Of a DNA stretch of 64,000 bases, positions 47,498-55,463 are shown one piece after another (the stretch's first letter is position 1; each line of letters starts with the position of its first letter). The position numbers and the translations under genes are program-made. A model generated the notes under the pieces. That model had not been told where the DNA came from. It ran no database searches and saw only the letters and a list, made by a program, of their open reading frames with translations. Source of the stretch: Butyricimonas paravirosa (GTDB taxonomy: Bacteria > Bacteroidota > Bacteroidia > Bacteroidales > Marinifilaceae); the NCBI RefSeq assembly GCF_032878955.1, contig NZ_CP043839.1:4836001-4900000 (forward strand). The letters run 5' to 3'.

Positions 47498-47672
47498 GAG
47501 GATGTGTCAAAAGTCATTTTCAAACTCCCTCCCCCCTTCGGGGTACTCCCTCTATAAACAGAGGGAGAGTTGAAATACTCCCTGTCTTCGGGAAGAGTCA
47601 CCAGCTCCAATTTAAACAACTACCCCCCACTAACTCCCCCTGTGTAAGGGGGAGTTGGAGTGGGTAGTCTGT
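47498..47672. repeat. Palindromic intergenic repeat, copy A (one end altered)
   Basis: The first 111 bases (47498-47608) match copy C at 53502-53705 read in reverse, starting with the end motif gaggatgtgtcaaaag and including the hairpin tccctctataaacagaggga. From 47609 the sequence differs: a new inverted arm with aactccccct (47631-47640) and agggggagtt (47647-47656) replaces the second half, and the second end motif is absent. It lies between the metallophosphoesterase gene and the IS110 element. Confidence 0.75.
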
Positions 47673-47735
47673 AGATACTGGATAAGACTTCTTGGACATT
47701 TACTTTTGCACTATTCAATAACACGAAAAATCGTG

Positions 47736-47743
47736 TATCTTTG
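47736..47743 (+). promoter_or_regulatory. -7 element in the IS110 left end
   Basis: tatctttg is a perfect Bacteroidota -7 box, predicting transcription from about 47749, at the base of the first stem of the candidate bridge RNA. No -33 element lies at the proper distance upstream. Confidence 0.5.
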
Positions 47744-47748
47744 AAAAA

Positions 47749-47890
47749 GAAGAGTTGCAGTGCACTAATTTTTGGACTAGTCTTTCAGGACTACAGGCTG
47801 AATCAGACTGCAACTCTAACTTTCGGAGAATTTAGCCAGTTAGAATTTTAGGCATTAAGGCCTGTTAAATGTATTAACTACTTCTCCTCT
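47749..47890 (+). ncRNA. Candidate IS110 bridge RNA
   Basis: Two consecutive imperfect stem-loops with internal loops precede the transposase gene. The first has a perfect 11-bp base (agagttgcagt 47751-47761 with actgcaactct 47807-47817) and an inner tagtc/gacta stem (47778-47782, 47789-47793). The second has ggagaa/ttctcc (47825-47830, 47882-47887), agtta/taact (47838-47842, 47875-47879) and aggc/gcct (47850-47853, 47860-47863). Known bridge RNAs of IS110 elements have this form, with the internal loops pairing to target and donor DNA. The stems are seen; the function is inferred. Confidence 0.55.
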
Positions 47891-47914
47891 TTGTTTAACT
47901 GTAAATGCAAAAGT

Positions 47915-48907
47915 ATGAATTATTCTCATTTTGTAGGTCTTGATGTGGGAAAAAAGTCCTTTGATGCCTGCCTGGTTTCTTTAGACAAGGAATTAAGTCA
48001 TCATACCTTTCCCAATACCCCTGGAGGCATCGAAGAATTATTACATCGGGTAAAACAGCATGGGGTGGAAGTTGAAACCGCCCTTTTTTGTGCTGAAAAC
48101 ATGGGTAGTCACGTGATCGACTTGTGTTTATCCAGCTACCAGTTCCATTTCCCCCTGGCTCTTGAATGTCCCTTGACAATAAAGAGATCGATCGGCTTGC
48201 AACGTGGCAAAAATGACCGGATCGACGCGCGGCGAATCGCGCGGTATGCCTGTTTGCATTACCGTAAACTCAGGTTATATCAATTACCTGATAAAGATCT
48301 GGTCAGGTTGAGGAACTGGATGGTCATAAGAGATAACCTGGTAAAACAAAAAGTATCTTCCCGCAAACTACTGGAACTGCCCCGTGAAACTTCCGGTCTG
48401 GCTGATCTTGTGACTGCCATGACTTTTTTAGAAAAACAGCTCAGCCTGGTAAAAGAGAAAATCTCTTATGTCGAACAGGAAATGGAAAAAATCATTTCCT
48501 CGAATATTGCTCTTTTAACAAATTACCAGTTACTAACAAGTATAAAAGGCATCGGCCCCATTAATGCCATTGTCCTTTTATGTGTCACGGGTAATTTTCA
48601 CCGTTTTTCTGATCCGCGAAAATTTGCCTGTTATTGTGGGGTGGCTCCTTTTGAACACTCGTCAGGAACCTCTATACGGGGTAAAACGAAAACTTCTAAT
48701 CTAGCCAACAGGGAAGTGAAAGTATACTTGACCAGGGCTGCCATAACAGCTATATCATGGGATCCGCAAATTAAAGCATACTATAAAAGGAAAACGGGAG
48801 AAGGAAAGCACAAGGCATCAGTGATTAATGCCGTCAGGGCGAAAATTATTGCAAGGTGTTTTGCAGTTATTAAAAGGAAAACTCCATTCGTTACATTAAG
48901 AGCATAG
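47915..48907 (+). CDS. IS110-family transposase (DEDD recombinase)
   Basis: About 330 residues from ATG 47915. The N-terminal RuvC-like DEDD domain shows GLDVGKKSFDACLV (first Asp), CAENMG (Glu) and KNDRIDARRIARYA (the two further Asp). A central coiled segment is followed by the C-terminal Tnp_20 domain with LLTSIKGIGPINAIVLL and SSGTSIRGK, which carries the catalytic serine of this family. The gene looks intact. Such enzymes insert DNA at sites chosen by a bridge RNA, whose candidate lies directly upstream. Confidence 0.94.
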   Translation: MNYSHFVGLDVGKKSFDACLVSLDKELSHHTFPNTPGGIEELLHRVKQHGVEVETALFCAENMGSHVIDLCLSSYQFHFPLALECPLTIKRSIGLQRGKNDRIDARRIARYACLHYRKLRLYQLPDKDLVRLRNWMVIRDNLVKQKVSSRKLLELPRETSGLADLVTAMTFLEKQLSLVKEKISYVEQEMEKIISSNIALLTNYQLLTSIKGIGPINAIVLLCVTGNFHRFSDPRKFACYCGVAPFEHSSGTSIRGKTKTSNLANREVKVYLTRAAITAISWDPQIKAYYKRKTGEGKHKASVINAVRAKIIARCFAVIKRKTPFVTLRA

Positions 48908-48935
48908 GGCGGTGACACGCGCGAGGGAAAGATTA

Positions 48936-49042
48936 TTTTTCTTTTCGAAAGTCTCTCGCGAATCACGAGATTTTTGAAAAGAAAAAGAAGCTGTGGGGGG
49001 AAAGAAAATCGCAATAAAAATACATTTTACCACGATTTTCTT
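48936..49042. other. Hairpin-rich tail behind the IS110 transposase gene
   Basis: Two nested or consecutive hairpins: tttttcttttc (48936-48946) with gaaaagaaaaa (48976-48986), enclosing tctcg/cgaga, and aagaaaatcg (49002-49011) with cgattttctt (49033-49042). They may belong to the element's right end or serve as terminator for purE on the minus strand. Confidence 0.5.
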
Positions 49043-49105
49043 CATTAAATAGTTGCAAGAGACTTAGAATTCAGCCCCTTGTTATATTGATTCTTTCCGG
49101 GGAGA

Positions 49106-49612
49106 TCAGTTCGTTTTGTAATCGTATTTTACTTTTGCCAGTTCGTTGTTGGCATCAACGATTTTCTTTTTCAAAGATTCTTTGAAGTCCACGATTTTAG
49201 CTTTCAATGCATTGTCGCCAACAGCCAGAATTTGTGCAGCCAGAATACCGGCATTCATGGCCCCGTTGATGGCGGTGGTGGCAACCGGGATGCCCGGAGG
49301 CATTTGGGCGATGGCTAAAAGAGCGTCCATTCCGTCGAGAGAGGCGTTGATGGGAACACCTATCACGGGAATTGGTGTCATGGCAGCGATAACACCCGGT
49401 AGGTGTGCGGCCATTCCGGCTCCGGCGATGATAACTTCAATACCCCGTTTCTGTGCGTTTTTGGCAAAAGACTCCACTTCAGCCGGAGTGCGGTGAGCGG
49501 AGAGGGCATTGATCTCGAAAGGTATGCAAAAGTCGTTTAACACTTTTGCGGCTTTTTCCATTACGGGCAGGTCTGACGTGCTACCCATGATAATACTTAC
49601 TTTTGGGTCCAT
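49106..49612 (-). CDS. purE: N5-carboxyaminoimidazole ribonucleotide mutase
   Basis: A 168-residue enzyme from ATG 49612; in-frame codons further upstream lie in the promoter region. It converts N5-CAIR to CAIR in purine synthesis. Conserved parts are GSTSD near the N-terminus, ALSAHRTP (active-site His), GAGMAAHLPGVIAAMTPIPVIGVP and the C-terminal ATTAINGAMNAGILAAQIL. A -7 box, taactttg on the minus strand (49652-49659), precedes the start. It is divergent to hpt, another purine gene. Confidence 0.96.
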   Translation of the reverse strand: MDPKVSIIMGSTSDLPVMEKAAKVLNDFCIPFEINALSAHRTPAEVESFAKNAQKRGIEVIIAGAGMAAHLPGVIAAMTPIPVIGVPINASLDGMDALLAIAQMPPGIPVATTAINGAMNAGILAAQILAVGDNALKAKIVDFKESLKKKIVDANNELAKVKYDYKTN

Positions 49613-49651
49613 ATTTTTACCGGATTTTAAATTCAAAGTTGTACTTTTGCG

Positions 49652-49659
49652 CAAAGTTA
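49652..49659 (-). promoter_or_regulatory. -7 element of the purE promoter
   Basis: The minus strand reads taactttg, a perfect -7 box, about 40 bp before the purE start. A -33 element is not obvious. Confidence 0.5.
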
Positions 49660-49710
49660 AATAAAAAAATGGATTAGAGAGACGATAGGTCTATCATTCA
49701 AAAGAGAAAT

Positions 49711-50274
49711 ATGCACAGGATGAAAAGAATCAAATTGCATGATCGGTGTTTCCGACTGATGATTGAGGCTGACGTGATCGACCGGGAAATAGAGAGGGTG
49801 GGGACTCAAATTAATCGGGAACTGGCAGGAGAACGTCCTTTGTTTCTAGGAGTGTTGAATGGGGCGTTTATGTTCGTGGCTGATTTGTTGAAACATATCA
49901 CGATTGAGGGGGCGGAAATCAGTTTCGTGAAGATTGCTTCTTATGCCGGATTGTCCTCGACGGGAAAGGTTCAGGACCTGATCGGGTTACGGGAAGATAT
50001 TACGGGACGAACTGTAGTGATTCTGGAGGATATGATTGATTCGGGAGAGTCCATTATGCATATGAAAAAAATGTTGGAAGAGAAACATCCGAAACAAGTA
50101 AAGGTGGCTGCCTTGTTCTACAAACCGAAAGCGTTGAAGTACGACCTAACGATCGATTACAAGTGTATTGCGTTGGAGAATGATTTCGTGGTAGGGCATG
50201 GGTTGGATTATGACGGGTTAGGGCGTAATTATCCTGACTTGTACGTGGTGGACGAGGGAACAAATGAAAATTGA
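49711..50274 (+). CDS. hpt: Hypoxanthine phosphoribosyltransferase
   Basis: A 187-residue salvage enzyme that makes IMP or GMP from hypoxanthine or guanine and PRPP. The PRPP-binding loop is VVILEDMIDSGESI and the N-terminal LFLGVLNGAFMFVADLL holds the cis-peptide loop. The C-terminal VVGHGLDYDGLGRNYPDLYVV is typical of HPRT. ATG 49711 or 49720 may be the start. It is transcribed away from purE, so purine synthesis and salvage genes share the intervening 98 bp. Confidence 0.95.
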   Translation: MHRMKRIKLHDRCFRLMIEADVIDREIERVGTQINRELAGERPLFLGVLNGAFMFVADLLKHITIEGAEISFVKIASYAGLSSTGKVQDLIGLREDITGRTVVILEDMIDSGESIMHMKKMLEEKHPKQVKVAALFYKPKALKYDLTIDYKCIALENDFVVGHGLDYDGLGRNYPDLYVVDEGTNEN

Positions 50275-50285
50275 AAATGAAAAAA

Positions 50286-50503
50286 CAAACTCCCTCCCCC
50301 CTTCGGGGTATTGAGCCCGGAAACCGGTCTCGAACCAGCTCTTGCTCGGCAATTCGGAAGCAAGCTTCCCCATTGCTCTCGCTTACTCGCTGGTTTCCCT
50401 CTATAAACAGAGGGAGAGTTGAATTACTTTTCGACTTTGGGAAGAGTTACCAGCTCCTCCTCTGTTTATAGAGGAGGTGGCAGCGAAGCTGACGGAGGAG
50501 TTT
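50286..50503. repeat. Palindromic intergenic repeat, copy B with an 85-bp insertion
   Basis: It shares aactccctccccccttcggg, the hairpin ccctctataaacagaggg, gggaagagttaccagctcct and the second hairpin cctcctctgtttatagagga with copies A and C. Between about 50311 and 50396 it carries extra DNA that is itself palindromic (ggaaacc ... ggtttcc). The outer end motifs gtgtcaaaag are absent. It lies between hpt and obg. Confidence 0.75.
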
Positions 50504-50541
50504 AATTTAAAATTTAAAATTATAAATCTAAAATAAAAAGA

Positions 50542-51534
50542 ATGGCATCAACGAACTTTGTCGATTACGTGAAAATATTCTGTCGTAGTGGAGCCGGGGG
50601 GCCGGGATCTATGCATCTTCATCGAGATAAACGTTCTGCCAAGGGAGGACCTGATGGTGGTAATGGTGGACGCGGAGGACACGTGATATTAAAGGGAAAC
50701 CGGAATTACTGGACCTTGATTCACTTGAAATTTCAGCGCCACGTGTATGCAGAGGACGGGGAGAGCGGGAGTGGAAATTTATGCACGGGAGCTGACGGGA
50801 AAGATGTCATTATAGATGTTCCACTGGGAACTGTTGCTCGGGATGCGGATACCGGGGAAACGATTTGCGAGATCACGAAAGACGAAGAGCTTTGTGTTGC
50901 TGTCAAAGGGGGGCGTGGTGGTTTGGGTAACTGGAATTTTCGTTCAGCTACAAATCAGACGCCTCGTTACGCGCAGCCGGGAGAACCCCGGGTGGAACGG
51001 AATGTTATTCTGGAATTAAAAGTGCTTGCCGATGTCGGATTGGTGGGTTTCCCGAACGCGGGTAAGTCGACATTGTTATCCGTTGTTTCCGCGGCAAAAC
51101 CGGAGATTGCGAACTATCCGTTTACCACGTTGGTTCCGAATTTGGGAATTGTGAATTACAGGGATAACCGTTCTTTTGTGATGGCTGATATTCCCGGAAT
51201 CATTGAGGGGGCGCATCTGGGAAAAGGTTTGGGACTTCGTTTCTTGCGGCATATCGAACGAAATTCGGTATTGTTGTTTATGGTTCCCTCAGATAGTGAG
51301 GATATTCACGGGGAGTATAAAATTTTGTTGAACGAGCTAAAACAGTATAATCCCGAGTTGTTGGATAAAAAACGACTTCTGGCTATCAGTAAATCGGATT
51401 TTATTGATAAGGAGCTGATGTCTGAAATGGAGAAAGATTTACCGGATATTCCCTACGTGTTCATTTCTTCCGTGACGGGGAGTGGAATCATGGAATTGAA
51501 AGATATGCTGTGGAGGGTCTTGAACGAAGAGTAG
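50542..51534 (+). CDS. obg: GTPase Obg
   Basis: A 330-residue ribosome-associated GTPase. The glycine-rich Obg domain fills residues 1-160 (KGGPDGGNGGRGGHVIL, KGGRGGLGNWNFRSATNQ). The G domain follows with G1 GFPNAGKST (169-177), G3 DIPGIIEGAH and G4-like SKSD. There is no OCT domain, which is normal in Bacteroidota. It participates in 50S assembly and growth control. The start is ATG 50542, preceded by an A-rich leader. Confidence 0.97.
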   Translation: MASTNFVDYVKIFCRSGAGGPGSMHLHRDKRSAKGGPDGGNGGRGGHVILKGNRNYWTLIHLKFQRHVYAEDGESGSGNLCTGADGKDVIIDVPLGTVARDADTGETICEITKDEELCVAVKGGRGGLGNWNFRSATNQTPRYAQPGEPRVERNVILELKVLADVGLVGFPNAGKSTLLSVVSAAKPEIANYPFTTLVPNLGIVNYRDNRSFVMADIPGIIEGAHLGKGLGLRFLRHIERNSVLLFMVPSDSEDIHGEYKILLNELKQYNPELLDKKRLLAISKSDFIDKELMSEMEKDLPDIPYVFISSVTGSGIMELKDMLWRVLNEE

Positions 51535-51630
51535 CGAACGGCCTTTTCTTATTTTATATTTTTTTCAAGTAAACGGGGTAACCGAATATGTTAATCGCCG
51601 TATATTCATAAGAATTTAAATAAATGACTT

Positions 51631-52671
51631 ATGAATTACGGAATTAGTGTATTGTTTCGATTTATTCCCTTGTTGATGGCGTTGATTTGCTTTTTCTTTG
51701 GAGGGTATATTTTTGGATTCGGGAATGATGAAGCACGGTGGGTAGCGGGGCCGGTCGTATTTTCATTAGGCGTACTTTGTATCGCGTTGTTTGCCACGGC
51801 AGCCACGATTATTCGGCAATTGATCCACACGTATAACCCTGTTGCGAAATATTTATTACCCGGTATGGGATATTTATTCGCTTTAGGAACGATGATTTGG
51901 GGTATTTATCTGTTCAGTTCTCCTGAACCGCAGAATTTATTTGTCCCGGGACACGTGATTTGTGGTGTGTCGTTGATTGCGGCTTGTATTTCAACGGCAG
52001 CAACTTCATCTACTAAATTCACACTTATTCCGGTGAATTCACACGGGACAAGCGATAAAATTAATCCTAACGGTTTCTCGGCTACCACGGAAACAGTGTT
52101 GATCGGTTTAACCGTTTTGTTTTCCACGGTAGCGTGGGTTTGGGCGATAGTATTATTGTCAGGCTCCGGGGGTGATCATTTGGTTGCTGGGAGCGTGATG
52201 GCCGGATTGGCTTGTATTTGTACGAGTTTGATCGGGCTGGTTGCAAGTATATCTCGTCAGATCAGGAATGATTATGGCGAGAAGGATCGGAAGTATTGGC
52301 CAAGACTGGTGTTTTTCATGGGGACAATCTGTATCGTGGGGGGAATTGTTGAGCTGTTGGCAGCACCTGTCCCCGTGAATACAACCGGTTTTATTCTGAT
52401 CGGTTTAGGTCTTGTCTGTTTTAGTATTTCCAGTAAGATTCTGTTATTAGCCAAAGTGTGGCGTCAAGAGTTCAAGTTGGCGAATCGCATCCCGTTGATT
52501 CCCGTGATGACTGCCTTGTTGGCTCTTTTTCTGGGCGCATTCCTTTTTGAAGAGTCGACGGTTGATAATGCATTTTTCGTGCCTGCCCGGGTACTGATCG
52601 GTTTGGGTGGTATTTGTTTCTCCCTGTTCTCGATTGTCAGTATTCTGGAAAGCGGGACTTCCAGTAAATAA
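51631..52671 (+). CDS. YhiM-like inner-membrane protein (DUF2776)
   Basis: A 346-residue membrane protein with about ten hydrophobic segments. Its pattern matches, from memory, Escherichia coli YhiM over the full length: the N-terminal RFIPLLMALICFFFGGY, VPGHVICGVSLIAACISTAA, LAGLACICTSLIGLVASI-like VMAGLACICTSLIGLVA and the C-terminal ANRIPLIPVMTALLALFL then VGLGGICFSLFSIVSILESG. YhiM has been linked to acid and pressure tolerance in E. coli; its biochemical function is unknown. It stands alone between obg and ubiE. Confidence 0.85.
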   Translation: MNYGISVLFRFIPLLMALICFFFGGYIFGFGNDEARWVAGPVVFSLGVLCIALFATAATIIRQLIHTYNPVAKYLLPGMGYLFALGTMIWGIYLFSSPEPQNLFVPGHVICGVSLIAACISTAATSSTKFTLIPVNSHGTSDKINPNGFSATTETVLIGLTVLFSTVAWVWAIVLLSGSGGDHLVAGSVMAGLACICTSLIGLVASISRQIRNDYGEKDRKYWPRLVFFMGTICIVGGIVELLAAPVPVNTTGFILIGLGLVCFSISSKILLLAKVWRQEFKLANRIPLIPVMTALLALFLGAFLFEESTVDNAFFVPARVLIGLGGICFSLFSIVSILESGTSSK

Positions 52672-52814
52672 TATCCTTTTGGAGGTTTTGATTTGAGTTT
52701 ATATTTCCGAGTCGCGGAAACTCTTTTGGGAGAGTTTTCGCGATTCTTTGTTTGTAATCTTTTAAAACGTGGTAGAATTCGTTATTTTCGCCTCCGAAAT
52801 AAAAGAATAAAGTC

Positions 52815-53507
52815 ATGGCTAAAAAAGAGAAGGTACAGGAGATGTTTAACGGGATCGCACCGAAGTACGATTTGTTGAATCATCTGTTGTCTATGGGTAT
52901 AGATAAGAGTTGGCGTAAGAAGGCAATGAAAGTTGTTGGTGCGGGGCGAAAGGATTTGGTGTTGGATATTGCTTGCGGGACGGGAGATTTTTCGATCGAG
53001 GCGTTGAAACATGGAGTGAAACGAGTGGTCGGGGCCGATATTTCGGAAAATATGCTGGCCGTGGCACGGGAGAAAGCGAAAGCAAAGGGGTTATCTGATC
53101 AGCTTGATTTTCAGTTTGGGGATAGCGAGAACCTCACCTTCGACTCGAATACTTTTGATGCCGTGACAGTTGCTTTTGGCGTGCGTAATTTTGAACATCT
53201 TGAATTAGGACTGACAGAAATGTGTCGGGTGCTGAAACCCGGGGGAAAGGTGGTTATTCTAGAATTTTCGACGCCTGAACATTTCCCGATGAAACAGTTG
53301 TATAATTTTTATTTTAAACATATTCTGCCTTTTGTGGGAGGCGTGATTTCCGGAAACCGGAAGGCGTATGAATATTTGCCAGCCTCCGTGTTCGCGTTTC
53401 CGCAGGGGAAGGATTTTCTGGATATTATGCGGAGTGCCGGTTACTCGAATGTTTCGCAACAGCGGCTGACTTTTGGAATTGCCAGTTTATATGTAGGAGA
53501 GAAATAA
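52815..53507 (+). CDS. menG: Demethylmenaquinone methyltransferase
   Basis: A 230-residue SAM-dependent methyltransferase of the UbiE/MenG family that completes menaquinone synthesis. The N-terminal VQEMFNGIAPKYDLLNHLLSMGID, SAM motif I VLDIACGTGDFSIEA, GVRNFEHLELGLTEMCRVLKPGG (quoted in parts: GVRNFEHL, RVLKPGGK) and the C-terminal YLPASVFAFPQG are diagnostic. Bacteroidota use menaquinone, so MenG is the more probable role than UbiE. The stop codon lies at the edge of palindromic repeat C. Confidence 0.95.
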   Translation: MAKKEKVQEMFNGIAPKYDLLNHLLSMGIDKSWRKKAMKVVGAGRKDLVLDIACGTGDFSIEALKHGVKRVVGADISENMLAVAREKAKAKGLSDQLDFQFGDSENLTFDSNTFDAVTVAFGVRNFEHLELGLTEMCRVLKPGGKVVILEFSTPEHFPMKQLYNFYFKHILPFVGGVISGNRKAYEYLPASVFAFPQGKDFLDIMRSAGYSNVSQQRLTFGIASLYVGEK

Positions 53508-53705
53508 AAGAGGCTGTGTCAAAAGGTATTTTATCCTCAAAAACTCCTCCGTCACTTCGTGCCACCTCCTCTATAAACAGAGGAGGAGCTGGTGACTCTT
53601 CCCGAATACAGGGAGTATTTCAACTCTCCCTCTGTTTATAGAGGGAGTACCCCGAAGGGGGGAGGGAGTTTGAAAAATGACTTTTGACACATCCTCTTTT
53701 ATTTT
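53502..53705. repeat. Palindromic intergenic repeat, copy C (most complete)
   Basis: The ends form a long inverted repeat: aaataaaagaggctgtgtca (from 53502) against tgacacatcctcttttattt (to 53704), continuing inward through caaaag/cttttg with one mismatch. Inside are two hairpins, cctcctctataaacagagga and tccctctgtttatagaggga, and the arms actcctccgtc and gagggagttt. It lies between the convergent ubiE/menG and arcA genes and may terminate both. Confidence 0.85.
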
Positions 53706-54993
53706 ACCATTCAACAGCATCGCGGTTGATCGGCATGGTCATGCATCTTGCACCACCACCTCCGCGGGGAAGTTCTGATCCCTCGATGGTAATCATGTAT
53801 TTTTCGTATTTGCTCAGATCGACTTTGTTGCTGATCACGTCGTTAGCACGAATAATCTCGAAACCGGCATTGTTCATGGCTTCAACGGTATAATTGTTGC
53901 GTGCGTAGCCTAACACTTTACCCGGGGCCACGCAGAAGAAGTTTGCACCACTATGCCATTGTTCTCTCTCCATGTTCCAAGTTTCGTCTTCTCCACCGCA
54001 ATACACGGGTTCCAAGTCCATACCCAGTTTTTTCAAGGCGTGTAACAATGTCTTTTCCCGGCGGATGCTGATTAGTTTCCCGTGTTGAATCTTGATGTGA
54101 ACCGTCTGGTAATTGCCCGGACTCATGATCAAGGGTTCGTAAACCATACATTTGTCCTTATCCAAGAAAGTGAACACCATATCCAGGTGAATGAAGGATT
54201 CCGGGGAATGGGGTAGTTCCTGTACAAGAATATGTTGTACCTTGTCTTCGTTTCGGTTGATAAAGTTATACATCAAGGCGTCGATAGCGCGGGTTGACGT
54301 GCGCATACCGTTACCGATAACCAATATATCATCCCGTGCAATCTGTACGTCACCACCTTCGATGGTTAATTTACGAAGGGGATCAGATTCCGTGTTCAAA
54401 CTTAACGTTTTGGTGTTAAATCCGGGCGTGAAGTCAAAAATAGATTGCATGATGATTGCCTCGCGATCACGAACAGCGTTAGCCATCCTACCAATAAGTA
54501 CTTCGTTGTACATACTCATGGAGGCGTCGCGGGTGAAGAAGAAATTATGTAACGGGCGCAAGTCGTACCAATCTTTATTCAAGAATTTGGTCAACGTGTC
54601 GCGTTTCATTTCAACCCCTTCGATCAGCAAACGGGCCAAATTTTCTGCATCTTCATCCAACAATTGATCTTTAATTGATCCTTTGGGAGTTACTTCGGCA
54701 ATAAAAGGCTCTATCTTTTCGATGCGGTTCAACACTTCCAGTTTGATGGCATCGTCTTTTAAAATGTTTGTCAGGAGGTCTTTGACCTGGTAGGTTTTCG
54801 TGATTTTACCTAAAACCTCACTGAGTTGCTTGTATTCTTTTCGTGCGATTGATAAATTTAGAATATCGCTATAGAGCGCCCTCTCAGCGTTCTCGGGAGT
54901 CATGTTTTCTACCTCCTCGCCTGGTGTATGGAGTATTACTCCATTCAGTTTTCCGATTTCGGATTGAACATTTACCTCTACAATCTTAGACAT
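53704..54993 (-). CDS. arcA: Arginine deiminase
   Basis: About 430 residues from ATG 54993; the upstream in-frame codons overlap the promoter. It converts arginine to citrulline and ammonia. Family features are the N-terminal GKLNGVILHTPGEEVENMTP, FFTRDASMSMYNEVLIGRMA, the substrate-binding EGGDVQIARDDILVIGNGMRTS in parts (EGGDVQIARDD, GNGMRTS), HLDMVFTFLDKDKCMVY and the C-terminal RGGGGARCMTMP with the nucleophilic cysteine. No arcB, arcC or arginine/ornithine exchanger gene lies next to it, so the deiminase pathway is not a local operon. Confidence 0.96.
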   Translation of the reverse strand: MSKIVEVNVQSEIGKLNGVILHTPGEEVENMTPENAERALYSDILNLSIARKEYKQLSEVLGKITKTYQVKDLLTNILKDDAIKLEVLNRIEKIEPFIAEVTPKGSIKDQLLDEDAENLARLLIEGVEMKRDTLTKFLNKDWYDLRPLHNFFFTRDASMSMYNEVLIGRMANAVRDREAIIMQSIFDFTPGFNTKTLSLNTESDPLRKLTIEGGDVQIARDDILVIGNGMRTSTRAIDALMYNFINRNEDKVQHILVQELPHSPESFIHLDMVFTFLDKDKCMVYEPLIMSPGNYQTVHIKIQHGKLISIRREKTLLHALKKLGMDLEPVYCGGEDETWNMEREQWHSGANFFCVAPGKVLGYARNNYTVEAMNNAGFEIIRANDVISNKVDLSKYEKYMITIEGSELPRGGGGARCMTMPINRDAVEW

Positions 54994-55017
54994 ATATGTG
55001 TTTTTTTGATTACATGG

Positions 55018-55025
55018 CAAAATTA
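55018..55025 (-). promoter_or_regulatory. -7 element of the arcA promoter
   Basis: The minus strand reads taattttg, a perfect -7 box, 25 bp before the arcA start. No clear -33 element. Confidence 0.5.
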
Positions 55026-55379
55026 CGATATAAAGGTTGATAAACCTTATAAATCACCACTATAATTATGCAAAAGGTGAAAATAAATATGCACTATTTA
55101 AAAGGAGAAAGGGATACATGACGTACCCCTTTCAATATCTCGAAGAGTTGTCCGGCCTCTCCGAGCTGGTTGCATCTTAAATATTTTGAGTATACAATTC
55201 AACGTTTTCCATCACTTTCAGAATTGTCTATATACATCCATTTCAATCGTGGAATATTTCACCTAAATATTCTTTGCAAAATTATAATTTAAAATTGATA
55301 ATAACAAATAAACGTCAACATAATTATCGGTTGGTAGGGACTATTGGTGTAATGCTTTGTTTTGTGTTTGTAATACAAG
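55026..55379. other. Intergenic region upstream of arcA
   Basis: No gene is visible in this AT-rich region. It has one hairpin (gaaagggatac 55107-55117 with gtacccctttc 55123-55133, one mismatch) and no recognisable motif otherwise. Confidence 0.5.
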
Positions 55380-55422
55380 AAACCACCCCAAGATAACCTG
55401 GGATGGCTTTTGATAACCCAAA
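55380..55422 (-). terminator. Terminator of the outer-membrane protein gene
   Basis: On the minus strand aaagccatcccagg pairs with cttggggtggttt (13 pairs including G-U, one bulge) and is followed by T-rich sequence. It lies about 50 bp behind the stop at 55464. Confidence 0.7.
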
Positions 55423-55463
55423 CGGAATTTTGCAAATGATGGGTTATTTTTTATGTGTGAACT

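Larger units (their letters stand above)
47721..49042 (+). mobile_element. IS110-family insertion sequence, boundaries approximate
   Basis: Contains the IS110 transposase gene (47915-48907) with about 190 bp of structured non-coding DNA upstream. Elements of this family have no terminal inverted repeats, so the exact ends cannot be read. The left limit is set at the hairpin acacga/tcgtgt (47721-47736), the right limit at the last strong hairpin behind the gene (49002-49042). Confidence 0.6.

Noticed and set aside
50271..50471. Small reading frame behind hpt
   Set aside because: It lies inside the palindromic repeat copy B and starts in the tail of hpt; its sequence is that of the repeat.
47498..53705. 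CRISPR array
   Set aside because: The repeats are three dispersed palindromic copies between genes, not regularly spaced direct repeats, and no cas genes are present.
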